Assembly: GCF_022844465.1 (NCBI RefSeq)
Contig: NZ_JALHLP010000011.1
Location: 1-64,000, forward strand
Direction of reading: 5' to 3'
Source of the DNA: Bradyrhizobium sp.
GTDB taxonomy: Bacteria > Pseudomonadota > Alphaproteobacteria > Rhizobiales > Xanthobacteraceae
Length of the DNA stretch: 64,000 bases
Shown piece after piece: positions 1 to 8,551 of the stretch. Under the pieces are notes generated by a model. It saw only the letters and a list, made by a program, of their open reading frames with translations, was not told the origin of the DNA and made no database searches. The number at the start of each line of letters is the position of its first letter. Positions within the stretch are counted from its first letter, which is position 1. A program made the translations under genes and the position numbers.

Positions 1-146
1 ACGATGGCCGCGAGGAAAACCCCGTCAACCTCGATCCCCGCATGGCCAAGTTCGCCGGCGGCGTCCACCGCCTCGACGGACAGCTCATGGTCGTCCTCGA
101 CGTCGATCGCGTCCTCGAAATAACGCCTGACCTGATCGCGGCATGA
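1..146 (+). CDS. cheW: CheW chemotaxis coupling protein, C-terminal end (partial)
   Basis: Only the last 47 codons lie in the window; the frame opens at base 3 and ends with TGA at 144-146. The visible end (pattern HRLDGQLMVVLDVDRVLE) matches the last strand and helix of CheW-like domains. CheW couples chemoreceptors to the CheA kinase in the cytoplasmic signalling array. Its place directly before cheY, cheB and cheR in the same direction supports the call. The N-terminal part, and so full confirmation, lies outside the window. A CheW-like domain at the end of a CheA or CheV protein is the main alternative. Confidence 0.75.
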   Translation, partial: DGREENPVNLDPRMAKFAGGVHRLDGQLMVVLDVDRVLEITPDLIAA

Positions 147-219
147 GAATCATAAACAAAACAGATATTGCCCGGTATCAACGACCCTACTTGGGGTTGA
201 CGGGAAGTGGAGAGCTCGA

Positions 220-585
220 ATGAGAACATGTCTGGTCGTCGATGACTCGAGCGTCATTCGAAAGGTCGCGCGCCGCATCCTGGAAGGTCTCGATTTCCAG
301 ATCATCGAGGCCGGAGACGGCCAGCAGGCGCTGGAAGCCTGCAAGCGCGCGATGCCCGAGGCGGTCCTGCTCGACTGGAACATGCCGGTCATGGACGGCT
401 ATGAATTCCTCGGCAATCTGCGCCGCATGCCCGGCGGCGACATGCCCAAGGTCGTGTTCTGCACTACCGAGAACGACGTTGCGCACATCGCGCGCGCGCT
501 GCATGCCGGCGCCAACGAATACATCATGAAGCCGTTCGACAAGGAAATCGTCACCACGAAGTTCCAGGAAGTCGGCCTGATCTGA
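220..585 (+). CDS. cheY: Single-domain response regulator CheY
   Basis: A 121-residue stand-alone receiver domain. The acidic pocket is VVDDS near residues 7-10, the phospho-acceptor is Asp52 in LLDWNMPVMDG, and the conserved Lys is 104 in IMKPFD. There is no output domain, as expected for CheY, which carries the phosphoryl signal from CheA to the flagellar motor switch. It starts 73 bases after the cheW stop with GGAGAG upstream of the ATG, and is followed by cheB and cheR, so it is probably part of one chemotaxis operon. Which of the possible CheY paralogs binds the motor cannot be told from sequence. Confidence 0.9.
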   Translation: MRTCLVVDDSSVIRKVARRILEGLDFQIIEAGDGQQALEACKRAMPEAVLLDWNMPVMDGYEFLGNLRRMPGGDMPKVVFCTTENDVAHIARALHAGANEYIMKPFDKEIVTTKFQEVGLI

Positions 586-662
586 ATCCTCTATCGCGGT
601 AGGCGGCTCTACGGCCGTCGGCTGTCCTGGCAATTGTGCCGCTTGAAACCATTGGTGACGTC

Positions 663-1826
663 ATGAGTACTGCGACGATGAGTCCGCCGGCCCCGGCTTC
701 GGCGCGGCAAGAAAAACTACGCGTGATGGTGGTCGACGACTCGGTGGTGATCCGCGGGATGATTTCGCGCTGGATCGCAGCCGAGCCGGACATGGAGGTC
801 GCGGCCTCGCTGCGCACCGGCCTCGACGCCGTCAACCAGGTCGAGCGCGTCAATCCCGATGTCGCGGTGCTCGATATCGAAATGCCGGAGCTCGACGGCA
901 TTTCGGCGCTGCCGCAGCTGCTGGCCAAGAAGCGCGACCTCATCATCATCATGGCCTCGACGCTGACCCGCCGCAATGCGGAGATCAGCTTCAAGGCGCT
1001 TTCACTCGGCGCATCCGACTACATTCCAAAGCCCGAAAGCACCCGCGAGGCCAGCGCCGCCGACACCTTTCATCACGACCTGATTCAGAAGATCCGCCAA
1101 TTCGGCGCCAGGGTTCGCCGCACGGCATCCAAGCAGGGGACCGCGAGTGCAGCCGCCGCGCCGGCCCTCGAGCGGATGCGGGAGGTTTCGGCCCGGCCGG
1201 CTGCGCCCGCGCTACCGGCACGCCGGCCGTATGGCATGCTGGCGCCGCGCGTGCTCTTGATCGGCTCGTCGACCGGCGGCCCGCAGGCCCTGATGTCGCT
1301 GGTCGCCGAGATCGGCCCGGTGATCGATCGTTTTCCGGTGCTGATCACCCAGCACATGCCGCCGACCTTCACCACAATTCTCGCCGAGCATCTGACACGC
1401 ACGAGCCATCGGCCGGCGCATGAGGGCGTCGACGGCGAAATCGTCAAGGCCGGACGAATCTATCTTGCTCCGGGTGGCCGCCACATGCGCGTCGTGCGCC
1501 AGGGCGCGGAAGCCGCGATCGCCCTCGACGACGGCCCGCAGGTGAATTTCTGCAAGCCGGCGGTCGATCCATTGTTCATCTCCGCAATCGATGTCTGGCA
1601 GGGCGGCATCATGTCGGTCATCCTGACCGGCATGGGGTCGGACGGCATGCGCGGCGGCAAGGAAATCGTCGCCGCCGGCGGCAGCGTGATTGCCCAGGAC
1701 GAAGCGACCAGCGTGGTGTGGGGAATGCCGGGCGCGGCGGCCCATGCCGGCATTTGCGCTGACATCCTGCCGCTCGATCGGATCGCGCCGAAACTGGTGC
1801 GGCTGTTCTCGGGAGACCGCTCGTGA
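663..1826 (+). CDS. cheB: Chemotaxis protein-glutamate methylesterase/deamidase CheB
   Basis: 387 residues from the ATG at 663; an in-frame GTG at 636 would add nine residues but lacks family support. An N-terminal receiver domain (VVDDS near 25, phospho-acceptor Asp71 in [11 protein letters not shown]) is followed by an Ala/Pro-rich linker and a C-terminal methylesterase domain. That domain has the nucleophile Ser in [11 protein letters not shown], the catalytic His in ITQHMPP and the Asp in [10 protein letters not shown]. CheB removes methyl groups from receptor glutamates when phosphorylated by CheA, providing adaptation. Its stop codon overlaps the cheR start, so translation is probably coupled. 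Confidence 0.95.
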   Translation: MSTATMSPPAPASARQEKLRVMVVDDSVVIRGMISRWIAAEPDMEVAASLRTGLDAVNQVERVNPDVAVLDIEMPELDGISALPQLLAKKRDLIIIMASTLTRRNAEISFKALSLGASDYIPKPESTREASAADTFHHDLIQKIRQFGARVRRTASKQGTASAAAAPALERMREVSARPAAPALPARRPYGMLAPRVLLIGSSTGGPQALMSLVAEIGPVIDRFPVLITQHMPPTFTTILAEHLTRTSHRPAHEGVDGEIVKAGRIYLAPGGRHMRVVRQGAEAAIALDDGPQVNFCKPAVDPLFISAIDVWQGGIMSVILTGMGSDGMRGGKEIVAAGGSVIAQDEATSVVWGMPGAAAHAGICADILPLDRIAPKLVRLFSGDRS

Positions 1827-2701
1827 CGCCTTCGGACTACGAATATCTGCGTAAGGTTCTGAAGCAAATTTCGGGGCTGGATCTGTCTCCCGACAAGCAG
1901 TATCTGGTCGAGAGTCGGCTGGTGCCGCTGGCGCGCAAGGCCGGCCTGGCAGGCATTTCAGCACTGGTCGATCAGCTGAAGAAGGGCGCCAGCGCGCTGA
2001 CGGCCGAGGTGGTCGAGGCGATGACCACCAACGAGTCGTTCTTCTTCCGCGACAAGACGCCGTTCGATCATCTGCAGCAGGCCGTCATCCCGGCGTTGGC
2101 GCAGGCGCGCTCGGCGCGTCGCAGCTTGCGCATCTGGTGCGCGGCGTCTTCCACCGGACAGGAGCCCTACTCGATTGCGATGTGCCTGAAGGAAGCCGGC
2201 GCGCTATTGTCGGGCTGGCGCATCGAGATTGTCGCAACCGACCTGTCGCAGGCGGTGCTGGAGAAAGCCAGAGCCGGCATCTTCAGCCAGTTCGAGGTGC
2301 AGCGCGGGCTGCCGATCCAGATGCTGATGAAGTATTTTACGCAGAACGGCGAATTGTGGCAGCTCAATGCCGAGATACGCGCCATGGTCCAGCATCGCCA
2401 ACTGAACCTGCTGCAGGATTTCTCCCATCTTGGGGTCTTCGACATCGTGTTCTGCCGCAACGTGCTGATCTACTTCGATCAGAGCACCAAGGCCGGCATC
2501 CTGGACCGGATCTGCCGGATCATGGCGCCCGACGGCGTCCTGGCGCTCGGCGCCGCCGAAACCGTCGTCGGCATCACCGAATCCTTCAAGCCCTATCCGG
2601 AGCGGCGCGGATTTTACTCCCCGAACGCCGCGCCGGCGGCGCAAGCGAGAGCCTCCGCCGCGATGCCGGCCAGCTTGAAGGCAGCCGCCGCGGCGGGCTG
2701 A
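1823..2701 (+). CDS. cheR: Chemotaxis protein methyltransferase CheR
   Basis: 292 residues starting at a GTG that overlaps the cheB stop (GTGA). N-terminal helical CheR domain (about residues 5-75), then a SAM-binding fold with [16 protein letters not shown] (glycine-rich SAM motif) and [13 protein letters not shown]. CheR methylates glutamates of chemoreceptors using S-adenosylmethionine and opposes CheB. The C-terminus ends in a short Ala-rich tail with no TPR repeats. It is the last gene of the chemotaxis run; a 9-bp-stem hairpin lies about 180 bases downstream between it and convergent ctrA. Confidence 0.95.
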   Translation: MTPSDYEYLRKVLKQISGLDLSPDKQYLVESRLVPLARKAGLAGISALVDQLKKGASALTAEVVEAMTTNESFFFRDKTPFDHLQQAVIPALAQARSARRSLRIWCAASSTGQEPYSIAMCLKEAGALLSGWRIEIVATDLSQAVLEKARAGIFSQFEVQRGLPIQMLMKYFTQNGELWQLNAEIRAMVQHRQLNLLQDFSHLGVFDIVFCRNVLIYFDQSTKAGILDRICRIMAPDGVLALGAAETVVGITESFKPYPERRGFYSPNAAPAAQARASAAMPASLKAAAAAG

Positions 2702-2882
2702 GATGGTCGATCGCTTCGCGCCAGGCTTGCTCGCGGCGCGTTGGGGGTCGGCGTACGCCGCCGGCCCGGATCCAAAGATCATTTGAGTCTGCGTTCCGGC
2801 AGGGTGTCACGACCTGCCGGCCGCGGTATCGCGGCTGCGAACTCATTCCCGATCAACCTGATGAACGCCCAGCCAAACAAGA

Positions 2883-2904
2883 ACCCCGCCGTTTGCGGCG
2901 GGGT
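2883..2904. terminator. Hairpin between convergent cheR and ctrA
   Basis: A perfect 9-bp stem (ACCCCGCCG / CGGCGGGGT) closes on a TTTG loop. Read on the minus strand it is followed by a T-rich run (TTCTTGTTT), so it best serves as the ctrA terminator, 46 bases beyond the ctrA stop. On the plus strand no T-run follows, so it is weaker for cheR. Confidence 0.7.
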
Positions 2905-2949
2905 CAAGTCGGGAGGAACGGGCCTGTCCGGCCCGTCGTGAACCCTGGG

Positions 2950-3651
2950 TCAGGCTGGAATGCGTTCTTCCTGCTCGTGCGGCTCGCGCAGCACATAGCC
3001 GCGGCCCCACACGGTTTCGATGAAGTTGCGGCCATCGGAGGCATTGGCGAGCTTCTTGCGCAGCTTGCAGATGAAGACGTCGATGATCTTCAGCTCGGGC
3101 TCGTCCATGCCGCCATAGAGGTGGTTGAGGAACATTTCCTTGGTGAGCGTCGTGCCCTTGCGGAGCGAGAGCAGCTCCAGCATCTGATATTCCTTGCCGG
3201 TCAAATGCACCCGCTGGCCGCCGACCTCGACCGTCTTGGTGTCGAGATTGACGACGAGGTCGCCGGTCTGGATCACCGACTGCGCATGGCCCTTGGAACG
3301 GCGCACGATGGCGTGGATGCGGGCGACCAGTTCGTCCTTGTGGAAGGGCTTGGTCATGTAGTCATCGGCGCCGACGCCGAGGCCCTTGACCTTGTCCTCG
3401 ATGCCGGCAAGGCCGGAGAGGATCAGAATGGGAGTCTTGATCTTCGATACCCGGAGCTGCTTGAGCACGTCGTAGCCGGACATGTCGGGCAGATTGAGGT
3501 CGAGAAGGATAATGTCGTAATCGTATAGTTTACCGAGATCGACGCCTTCTTCCCCGAGGTCCGTCGTATAGACGTTGAAACTCTCCGATTTAAGCATCAA
3601 CTCGATCGACTGCGCGACGGCGCTGTCATCTTCTATCAGCAAAACGCGCAT
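2950..3651 (-). CDS. ctrA: Cell-cycle master response regulator CtrA
   Basis: 233 residues from the ATG at 3651; an upstream in-frame extension to 3747 is not CtrA-like and is rejected. Receiver domain 1-120 with phospho-acceptor Asp51 in [15 protein letters not shown], then an OmpR-type winged-helix domain containing [12 protein letters not shown] and [10 protein letters not shown]. CtrA is the essential alphaproteobacterial regulator that controls flagellar, chemotaxis and division genes and, in Caulobacter, its own promoter. Length and motifs match the conserved CtrA family closely. It sits between che and fli genes, and its likely targets lie in this window: a TTAACCAT half-site 97 bases upstream of its start and a full site before flhA. 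Confidence 0.95.
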   Translation of the reverse strand: MRVLLIEDDSAVAQSIELMLKSESFNVYTTDLGEEGVDLGKLYDYDIILLDLNLPDMSGYDVLKQLRVSKIKTPILILSGLAGIEDKVKGLGVGADDYMTKPFHKDELVARIHAIVRRSKGHAQSVIQTGDLVVNLDTKTVEVGGQRVHLTGKEYQMLELLSLRKGTTLTKEMFLNHLYGGMDEPELKIIDVFICKLRKKLANASDGRNFIETVWGRGYVLREPHEQEERIPA

Positions 3652-3747
3652 GCCAGTCCCCTTTAGTCCGCCGCTCCGGGCGTCAGGTCGGCCGCACTTG
3701 CGGCACTCAAAACGCCTTTGAACAACTGATTCGGATCCTGACTGCAC

Positions 3748-3755
3748 ATGGTTAA
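3748..3755 (-). promoter_or_regulatory. CtrA half-site (TTAACCAT) upstream of ctrA
   Basis: The minus strand reads TTAACCAT, identical to the half-site recognised by Caulobacter CtrA, ending 97 bases upstream of the ctrA ATG. Autoregulation of ctrA is known in Caulobacter; here it is inferred from this one exact octamer. An 8-base match can occur by chance, but its position in a promoter region of ctrA itself raises confidence. Confidence 0.5.
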
Positions 3756-3965
3756 CAAAGTCTGATTCCGGTGCGCAAGGTCAAACAGTGCAATTTTTGT
3801 CGAATCGCCCTAAGATGTTGCGTCGAAGCAGCTTTTATCTACCTAGTGTGTTCAAGTTCCACATTAAGAGCCGGGTCTAATCGACTCTTGCGATTCGCCC
3901 TTCTTCTGAGGGGCGAGCGCTTTCAGTCACCAAAAGACAAGTGACGCAATGATTAAGGATGCGGG

Positions 3966-3980
3966 TAAACATCAGGTTAA
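3966..3980 (+). promoter_or_regulatory. Possible degenerate CtrA site before fliI
   Basis: TAAA, seven bases, then TTAA, ending 39 bases before the fliI start. This resembles the TTAA-N7-TTAA CtrA consensus with one imperfect half. Flagellar genes are classical CtrA targets, but the match is weak. Confidence 0.25.
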
Positions 3981-4019
3981 GCTCCGCCGGCCTGAACGCC
4001 GAAACTTAAGGTTTCCGCA

Positions 4020-5345
4020 ATGAGGGCGCTGGCGGAGCAGATCGGCGATATCGACGGCGTCAACATTTACGGCCGTGTCGTCGGCGTGCGCGGCCTGATG
4101 GTCGAGATCGCCGGGCCCATCCATGCGATGTCGGTCGGCGCCCGCATCGTGATCGAGACCGGTGGCGACCGCTTCATCCCGGCCGAGGTGATCGGCTTCT
4201 CCGGCAGCAACGCCGTTGTCATGCCGTTCGGCGGGCTCGAGGGGGTCCGGCGCGGCTGCCGCGCCGTGATTGCGACGGCCGCCAGCCAGGTGCGGCCATC
4301 GCCGGCCTGGCTCGGGCGCGTCATCAACGCGATGGCCGAGCCGATCGACGGCAAGGGGCCGCTGGCGCCGGGTCCATCGCCGATGCCCTTCCGGAATTCG
4401 CCGCCGCCGGCGCATTCACGCCAGCGGGTCGGCGCGCCGCTCGATCTCGGCGTCCGCGCGCTCAATACCTTCCTGACCTGCTGCCGCGGCCAGCGGCTCG
4501 GCATCTTCGCGGGGTCTGGCGTCGGCAAGTCGGTGCTGCTGTCGATGCTCGCGCGCAACGTCGATGCCGACATCACGGTGATCGGCCTGATCGGCGAACG
4601 CGGCCGCGAGGTGCAGGAATTCTTGCAGGAAGACCTCGGCGACGACGGTTTGGCGCGCGCGGTGGTGGTGGTGGCGACCTCCGACGAGCCCGCGCTGATG
4701 CGGCGGCAGGCGGCCTATTTGACGCTGTCGATCGCCGAGTATTTTCGCGACGAGGACAAGGACGTGCTTTGCCTGATGGATTCGGTCACGCGCTTTGCGA
4801 TGGCGCAGCGCGAGATCGGGCTTTCGGCCGGCGAGCCGCCGACCGCCAAGGGCTATACACCGACCGTGTTCACCGAATTGCCCAAGCTCCTGGAGCGGGC
4901 GGGCCCCGGCACCGGCGCCGGCACCATTACCGGCATCTTCACGGTGCTGGTTGACGGCGACGACCACAACGAACCGATTGCGGATGCGGTGCGCGGCATT
5001 CTGGACGGCCATGTCGTAATGCAGCGTTCGATTGCCGAGCGCGGGCGCTTTCCCGCCATCAACATCCTTAAATCCGTGTCCCGCACCATGCCGAGATCGG
5101 CCGACCCCGCCTATTTGCCCGTGATCCTCCGCGGCCGGCAGGTGATGGCGACCTATGCCGACATGGAGGAACTGATCCGGCTTGGCGCCTACCGGGCGGG
5201 GTCGAGCCCGGAGGTCGATGAGGCCATCCGGTTGCACGAGCCGCTGGAGGCCTTCCTGCGCCAGGCCAAGGACGAAAAATCGAATCTGGGTGACGGCTAC
5301 CGGCAATTGGCCGACATCCTCGCCAGTTTGGAAACGGAACGCTAA
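4020..5345 (+). CDS. fliI: Flagellum-specific ATPase FliI
   Basis: 441 residues, the usual length for FliI. Walker A GSGVGKS at about 165-171, Walker B-like [13 protein letters not shown] with the FliI/SctN hallmark [14 protein letters not shown], and [15 protein letters not shown]. It is homologous to F1-ATPase beta and powers export of flagellar subunits through the FlhA-containing gate as a cytoplasmic hexamer. The ATG at 4020 follows a promoter region shared with divergent ctrA. fliJ follows 109 bases downstream. A type III secretion ATPase is the alternative, but the flagellar neighbours and the fliJ partner make FliI much more likely. Confidence 0.95.
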   Translation: MRALAEQIGDIDGVNIYGRVVGVRGLMVEIAGPIHAMSVGARIVIETGGDRFIPAEVIGFSGSNAVVMPFGGLEGVRRGCRAVIATAASQVRPSPAWLGRVINAMAEPIDGKGPLAPGPSPMPFRNSPPPAHSRQRVGAPLDLGVRALNTFLTCCRGQRLGIFAGSGVGKSVLLSMLARNVDADITVIGLIGERGREVQEFLQEDLGDDGLARAVVVVATSDEPALMRRQAAYLTLSIAEYFRDEDKDVLCLMDSVTRFAMAQREIGLSAGEPPTAKGYTPTVFTELPKLLERAGPGTGAGTITGIFTVLVDGDDHNEPIADAVRGILDGHVVMQRSIAERGRFPAINILKSVSRTMPRSADPAYLPVILRGRQVMATYADMEELIRLGAYRAGSSPEVDEAIRLHEPLEAFLRQAKDEKSNLGDGYRQLADILASLETER

Positions 5346-5454
5346 CTTTGTCAGGCCATCATCCCCCGCGCATGACTAGTTCTGCCGGCGCGGCCCTTCG
5401 GGGAAGCCGGCTCCGTCCCGCGTTCAGATCGGGACTTCTGGGGAGTATGAGTCG

Positions 5455-5874
5455 ATGAAGTCGCGTGAAACGCTGATCCGCCTGAAGAAGTTTCAGGTCG
5501 ACGAGAAGCGCCGAAGGGTCGCCCAGATCGAAGGCATGATCGCCGATTTCCAGCGGATGTCGGTCGACCTTGAGCGTGAAATCGAAACCGAGCAGGAGCG
5601 GGCCGGGATCAACGATCCCTCCCATTTCGCCTATCCGACCTATGCCAAGGCGGCGATCCAGCGGCGGGAAAACCTCACCCGCTCCGCCGACGAACTCCGC
5701 AACCAGCTCGAAGATGCCAAAGGGCTGTTGAACGAGGCTTTCGAAGAACTCAAGAAGGTCGAGCTGCTCGACGAGCGCGACCAGGCCCGCGAGCGCGCCG
5801 AGGAAAGCGCCCGGGAGCAGGCCGACATGGACAGCATCGGTCTGATGCGCGCCCGGCTCGGCGCCATCGCCTGA
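5455..5874 (+). CDS. fliJ: Flagellar export protein FliJ
   Basis: 139 residues, almost entirely charged and alpha-helical coiled coil, rich in Arg, Glu and Gln, with no membrane segment. That, the length, and the position directly after fliI fit FliJ, which inserts as a central stalk into the FliI hexamer and delivers chaperones. FliJ sequences are poorly conserved, so the call rests on coiled-coil character and gene order. GGGGAG lies seven bases before the ATG. A rho-independent terminator starts 32 bases after the stop. Confidence 0.8.
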   Translation: MKSRETLIRLKKFQVDEKRRRVAQIEGMIADFQRMSVDLEREIETEQERAGINDPSHFAYPTYAKAAIQRRENLTRSADELRNQLEDAKGLLNEAFEELKKVELLDERDQARERAEESAREQADMDSIGLMRARLGAIA

Positions 5875-5905
5875 CGCGATTTTTTCTCTGATTTCTGGTA
5901 TCGAC

Positions 5906-5928
5906 CCGGGCCGCAAGGCCCGGTTTTT
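5906..5928 (+). terminator. Rho-independent terminator after fliJ
   Basis: A perfect 7-bp GC stem (CCGGGCC/GGCCCGG) closes on a GCAA tetraloop and is followed directly by five T residues. It ends the fliI-fliJ unit and separates it from the sigma-factor pair. Confidence 0.85.
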
Positions 5929-6049
5929 CGTTGGTGTGCCCTCGGGACCGGCGGCTTGGTGGCTGGTCCCGCGCAGGGTATGCTGCGAAACTTCTCGATG
6001 GCTCCCTGCGTAGAACGCGATGGGGGATCGCGACTTTGGGGTACGCTGA

Positions 6050-6595
6050 ATGCTGACGCCAGCGGAGCTGGTCTGGCTGATGGCCGCCGTGGCGAAGGGG
6101 GACGAGGCGGCTTTTGAGCGCCTTTACGCCGCCACGCGCGCGAAACTGTTCGGCGTGGTGCTCCGTATCTTGCGCCGTCAGGACCTCGCCGAGGAGGTTC
6201 TTCAGGATGCTTACGTCAAGATCTGGAACAGCGCGGGACAGTTCAATCCGGCGCTCGCTTCGCCGATCACGTGGATGGCGTCGATCGCCCGCAACCGGGC
6301 CATCGACGTGATGCGCAAGCGCACCGAGACCTCGATCGAGGAGGAGCCGACAGCGATGGAAGCGGCTGCCGATTCGGCCGATCCGCTGGCGCGGCGCGAG
6401 ATGACGGAGGAGCTGAAGAAGTTGCTGGAGTGCGTCGGCCGCCTCGAGCCGGAACGGCAGAAGCTGGTGCTGCTGGCCTACTATAACGGCTGGAGCCGCG
6501 AGCAGCTCGCTGCCAAATTCGAGACGCCGGTCAATACGGTGAAGACGTGGTTGCGCCGCAGCATGTTGGACATAAGGGAGTGTCTCGGTCTTTAG
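6050..6595 (+). CDS. ECF-family RNA polymerase sigma factor
   Basis: 181 residues with region 2 (ILRRQDLAEEVLQDAYVKIW, then ITWMASIARNRAIDVMRK, about residues 38-90) and region 4 (LVLLAYYNGWSREQLAAKF followed by VNTVKTWLRRSM, about 140-175). Sigma factors of this group redirect RNA polymerase to stress genes when released from a membrane anti-sigma. The next gene, three bases downstream, encodes an RskA-like anti-sigma, which fits the SigK/RskA type of pair. The sigma has no extra C-terminal domain. The inducing signal cannot be read from the sequence. Confidence 0.93.
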   Translation: MLTPAELVWLMAAVAKGDEAAFERLYAATRAKLFGVVLRILRRQDLAEEVLQDAYVKIWNSAGQFNPALASPITWMASIARNRAIDVMRKRTETSIEEEPTAMEAAADSADPLARREMTEELKKLLECVGRLEPERQKLVLLAYYNGWSREQLAAKFETPVNTVKTWLRRSMLDIRECLGL

Positions 6596-6598
6596 ATC

Positions 6599-7471
6599 AT
6601 GGCTTATGACGACGACCATATCGCGCTCGCCGCGGAATACGCCCTCGGCACCCTCGATGCCGACGAACGCGCGCAGGCCGCGATGCTGATGGCCATCGAC
6701 GCCGAGTTCGCGGAGATTGTTCGTGCCTGGGAATACCGGCTCGGCGCGCTGAACCAGATGGTCGGGTCGGTCGAGCCGCGGCCGGCCGTTTGGGAAAACG
6801 TCAAGGCCGCGATCGGAAACTCTGTCGAGCCGCGGGCGCCGCTGATGCTTCCCGAGGCGCCGCCACCTCCGGCTGCGGAGGAGGCGGCCCAGCTCGCAGA
6901 TGATCGAAACCTGGTCCAGCTGTCGGGCCGGATGCGACGTTGGCGCGGCGCGGCGCTGGCTGTGTCGGCGCTTGCCGCTGCCCTGATCGCAATGCTGGCG
7001 GTGCAGGTCTATCAGCCGGAACTGTTGCCGGGAGCCTTGCGTCCGAAGCCCCGCGTCCAAATGGTCGAGCGGCCATTCGCGCCACCGCCAGTTCCCCCGG
7101 CGCGGTCGACCCAATCGGCGCAGTATGTCGCCCTGCTGCAGCGCGAAGGCGGTTTGCCGGCGTTCATCCTCACGCTCGATGCCGCCACCAAGATCTTTAC
7201 GGTCCGCAAGGTCGGCGCCGACGCCGAACCCGGCAAGAGCTTCGAACTCTGGCTGATCTCAGACAGACTGCCGCAACCGCGCTCACTCGGCGTGATCGGC
7301 GGCAGCGATTTCACCGCGCGCCCGGTGCTTGCTGGCTACGACGCCAATACCATCAACACCGCGACCTATGCGGTGACGGTCGAGCAGGCTGGCGGATCGC
7401 CCGACGGCAAGCCTCACTCCGCGCCGGTCTTCACCGGCAAGTTGATCGAGACGGTCCCGGCGGTTCGCTAG
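6599..7471 (+). CDS. RskA-like membrane anti-sigma factor
   Basis: 290 residues. The cytoplasmic N-terminal part begins with the anti-sigma pattern ALAAEYALGTLDADER (about 9-24), followed by a Pro-rich linker. A single membrane segment lies at about 115-137 and a periplasmic C-terminal domain (about 150-285) has the RskA-type pattern SFELWLISD and SLGVI. It should hold the upstream ECF sigma factor at the membrane until a signal releases it. The start is three bases after the sigma stop, so the two are co-translated. No zinc-binding HxxxCxxC motif is present, which separates it from ChrR/RsrA-type anti-sigmas. Confidence 0.88.
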   Translation: MAYDDDHIALAAEYALGTLDADERAQAAMLMAIDAEFAEIVRAWEYRLGALNQMVGSVEPRPAVWENVKAAIGNSVEPRAPLMLPEAPPPPAAEEAAQLADDRNLVQLSGRMRRWRGAALAVSALAAALIAMLAVQVYQPELLPGALRPKPRVQMVERPFAPPPVPPARSTQSAQYVALLQREGGLPAFILTLDAATKIFTVRKVGADAEPGKSFELWLISDRLPQPRSLGVIGGSDFTARPVLAGYDANTINTATYAVTVEQAGGSPDGKPHSAPVFTGKLIETVPAVR

Positions 7472-7598
7472 CACCGTTTTCAGAAGCCGCCTTACCGTCA
7501 AGAACCTGTCAAATCAGCCATTTGGGGCCGATTGTTCAGTCCATGGAAGAGGCTGGCCCGGTCGAGACCGCGGACGCGACAAGACGTCGGCGAAAAAA

Positions 7599-7627
7599 GA
7601 AAACGCCCGTGGGGAGCGGGCGTTTTC
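7599..7627. terminator. Bidirectional terminator
   Basis: A perfect 11-bp stem, GAAAACGCCCG / CGGGCGTTTTC, closes on a 7-base loop. The A-rich and T-rich ends of the stem let it work in both directions: after the anti-sigma gene on the plus strand and after the small membrane-protein gene on the minus strand. Confidence 0.85.
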
Positions 7628-7717
7628 CATAGTCAACTTGGGGGTAGTTGGGGTCTTGTTTATCCACGTGGCGACTTTGGGGGGCTAAGAAGCCGCGTGA
7701 ATTGGTGAATTCCTTGT

Positions 7718-7921
7718 CTAGCGTACGACGGTGTTGGCGGAACTGGTTATCGCGACGGGCTTGCCGGCCTTCACGACAGGGGCGCTCGCGGTCTGGGTCA
7801 GGCCTTCATCCGCGATACGCGCGGAAATGCCGAAGCCAGCCACCAGAATGCCCGCCACGAGGGCGACGACCACCACCTTCAGATGAGTGGTGCGATCAGC
7901 GCTGTAGATCGAGTGGTTCAT
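7718..7921 (-). CDS. Small single-pass membrane protein, unknown function
   Basis: 67 residues from the ATG at 7921 (GGAAG upstream). A charged N-terminus of about 16 residues precedes one hydrophobic helix (VVVVALVAGILVAGFGI, about 17-33), then a short polar tail ending in NTVVR. The in-frame extension upstream to 8170 has no hydrophobic or family-like character and is rejected. I do not recognise a named family; small proteins of this layout are common in rhizobia. The gene is monocistronic, with a terminator 90 bases downstream. No function is proposed. Confidence 0.7.
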   Translation of the reverse strand: MNHSIYSADRTTHLKVVVVALVAGILVAGFGISARIADEGLTQTASAPVVKAGKPVAITSSANTVVR

Positions 7922-8384
7922 GGAAGTATCTTCCGTCTTCTTGCTCAAGAGTTCGTCGAGGTCATTTGCAAACAGGTTCAACGTCTCTCGTGCAGTAAAC
8001 GTGGGAACTCCGGGGTTGGTTCCAAAGATGCAGTCACAAGGCAGTGAACAAACGTGAATGGGCGCGATGGGTCGTCGGCTAGGTCGGTCAACTTTGCTGA
8101 TATGATAGGATGTTAATCTCTGAATGTTGCCGGTGACGCGAACTCCCCGCCGCACCGGCGATTTCAACAAACCATTTGCCTGTGGCAGAAAAGCCCACGT
8201 CCGGGCAACCGCCCCGCAAGACGCGGTCCCCCGCTCCGGGTCGATGTCGGTCGGTTTGGCGGACGCGCGTCAGGTCCCGCGATGCGGGGCGGGCGGCACC
8301 GAAGGGTGGTGCCCGCCCATAGTCCAGCATCCTTGTTTCAAACCTCGGAACGATCCGGTGACCCACCGGATCGTTCCCTGGCAT
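7922..8384. other. Gene-free stretch with strong secondary structure
   Basis: 463 bases with no frame I would call a gene. Between about 8285 and 8320 a GC-rich hairpin with a small bulge can form (GGGCGGGC...GCCCGCCC), and a perfect 14-bp hairpin follows at 8347-8377. The rest, 8100-8280, is GC-rich and could fold, but I recognise no known RNA family. The first part (7922-8040) is likely the promoter of the small membrane-protein gene. Confidence 0.35.
8347..8377. terminator. Strong inverted repeat, probable terminator of the decayed ABC locus
   Basis: A perfect 14-bp stem (GGAACGATCCGGTG / CACCGGATCGTTCC) closes on a 3-base loop. It lies eight bases beyond the stop of the binding-protein remnant on the minus strand. 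No clear T-run follows on either side, so it may act as a processing or attenuation hairpin instead. Confidence 0.5.
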
Positions 8385-8515
8385 CTACTTTCCGGAGAAT
8401 TCCGTGGCGAACGCGCGCAGTTTTGGATCGGCCGCCACCCTTTTCATGAACTCGTCGGTAATGAACGACTTGGCATCGGGGTGCGAGGGAATCGTCCCGA
8501 CCTCGACATCAGTTC
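8385..8515 (-). pseudogene. C-terminal remnant of an ABC-type (nitrate/sulfonate/taurine-like) binding protein
   Basis: About 40 codons read VGTIPSHPDAKSF, then FMKRVAADPKL and finish at a TAG at 8385-8387. This is the pattern of the last helix of NMT1/SsuA-type periplasmic binding proteins. No start or N-terminal domain exists upstream; instead the frame runs into a truncated ATPase remnant. A deletion seems to have joined the end of a binding-protein gene to the middle of its ATPase gene. The exact substrate class cannot be fixed from so short a piece. Confidence 0.6.
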
Positions 8516-8551
8516 TTGTTGGGCACTCAGGGCCGGGTATCCGACTTCTCC

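Larger units (their letters stand above)
3652..4019. other. Divergent intergenic region ctrA-fliI
   Basis: 368 bases without a convincing gene. The region is noticeably more AT-rich than its flanks between about 3760 and 3980, as expected for divergent promoters. It holds a CtrA half-site near ctrA and a weak TTAA-type pair before fliI, listed separately. I see no small open frame with a ribosome-binding site. Confidence 0.5.

Noticed and set aside
4016..4415. Antisense frame at the fliI start
   Set aside because: Arg/His-rich antisense noise of a well-conserved FliI N-terminus.
8088..8384. 98-codon minus-strand frame in the structured region
   Set aside because: Overlaps strong hairpins, lacks a ribosome-binding site and has no family-like content.
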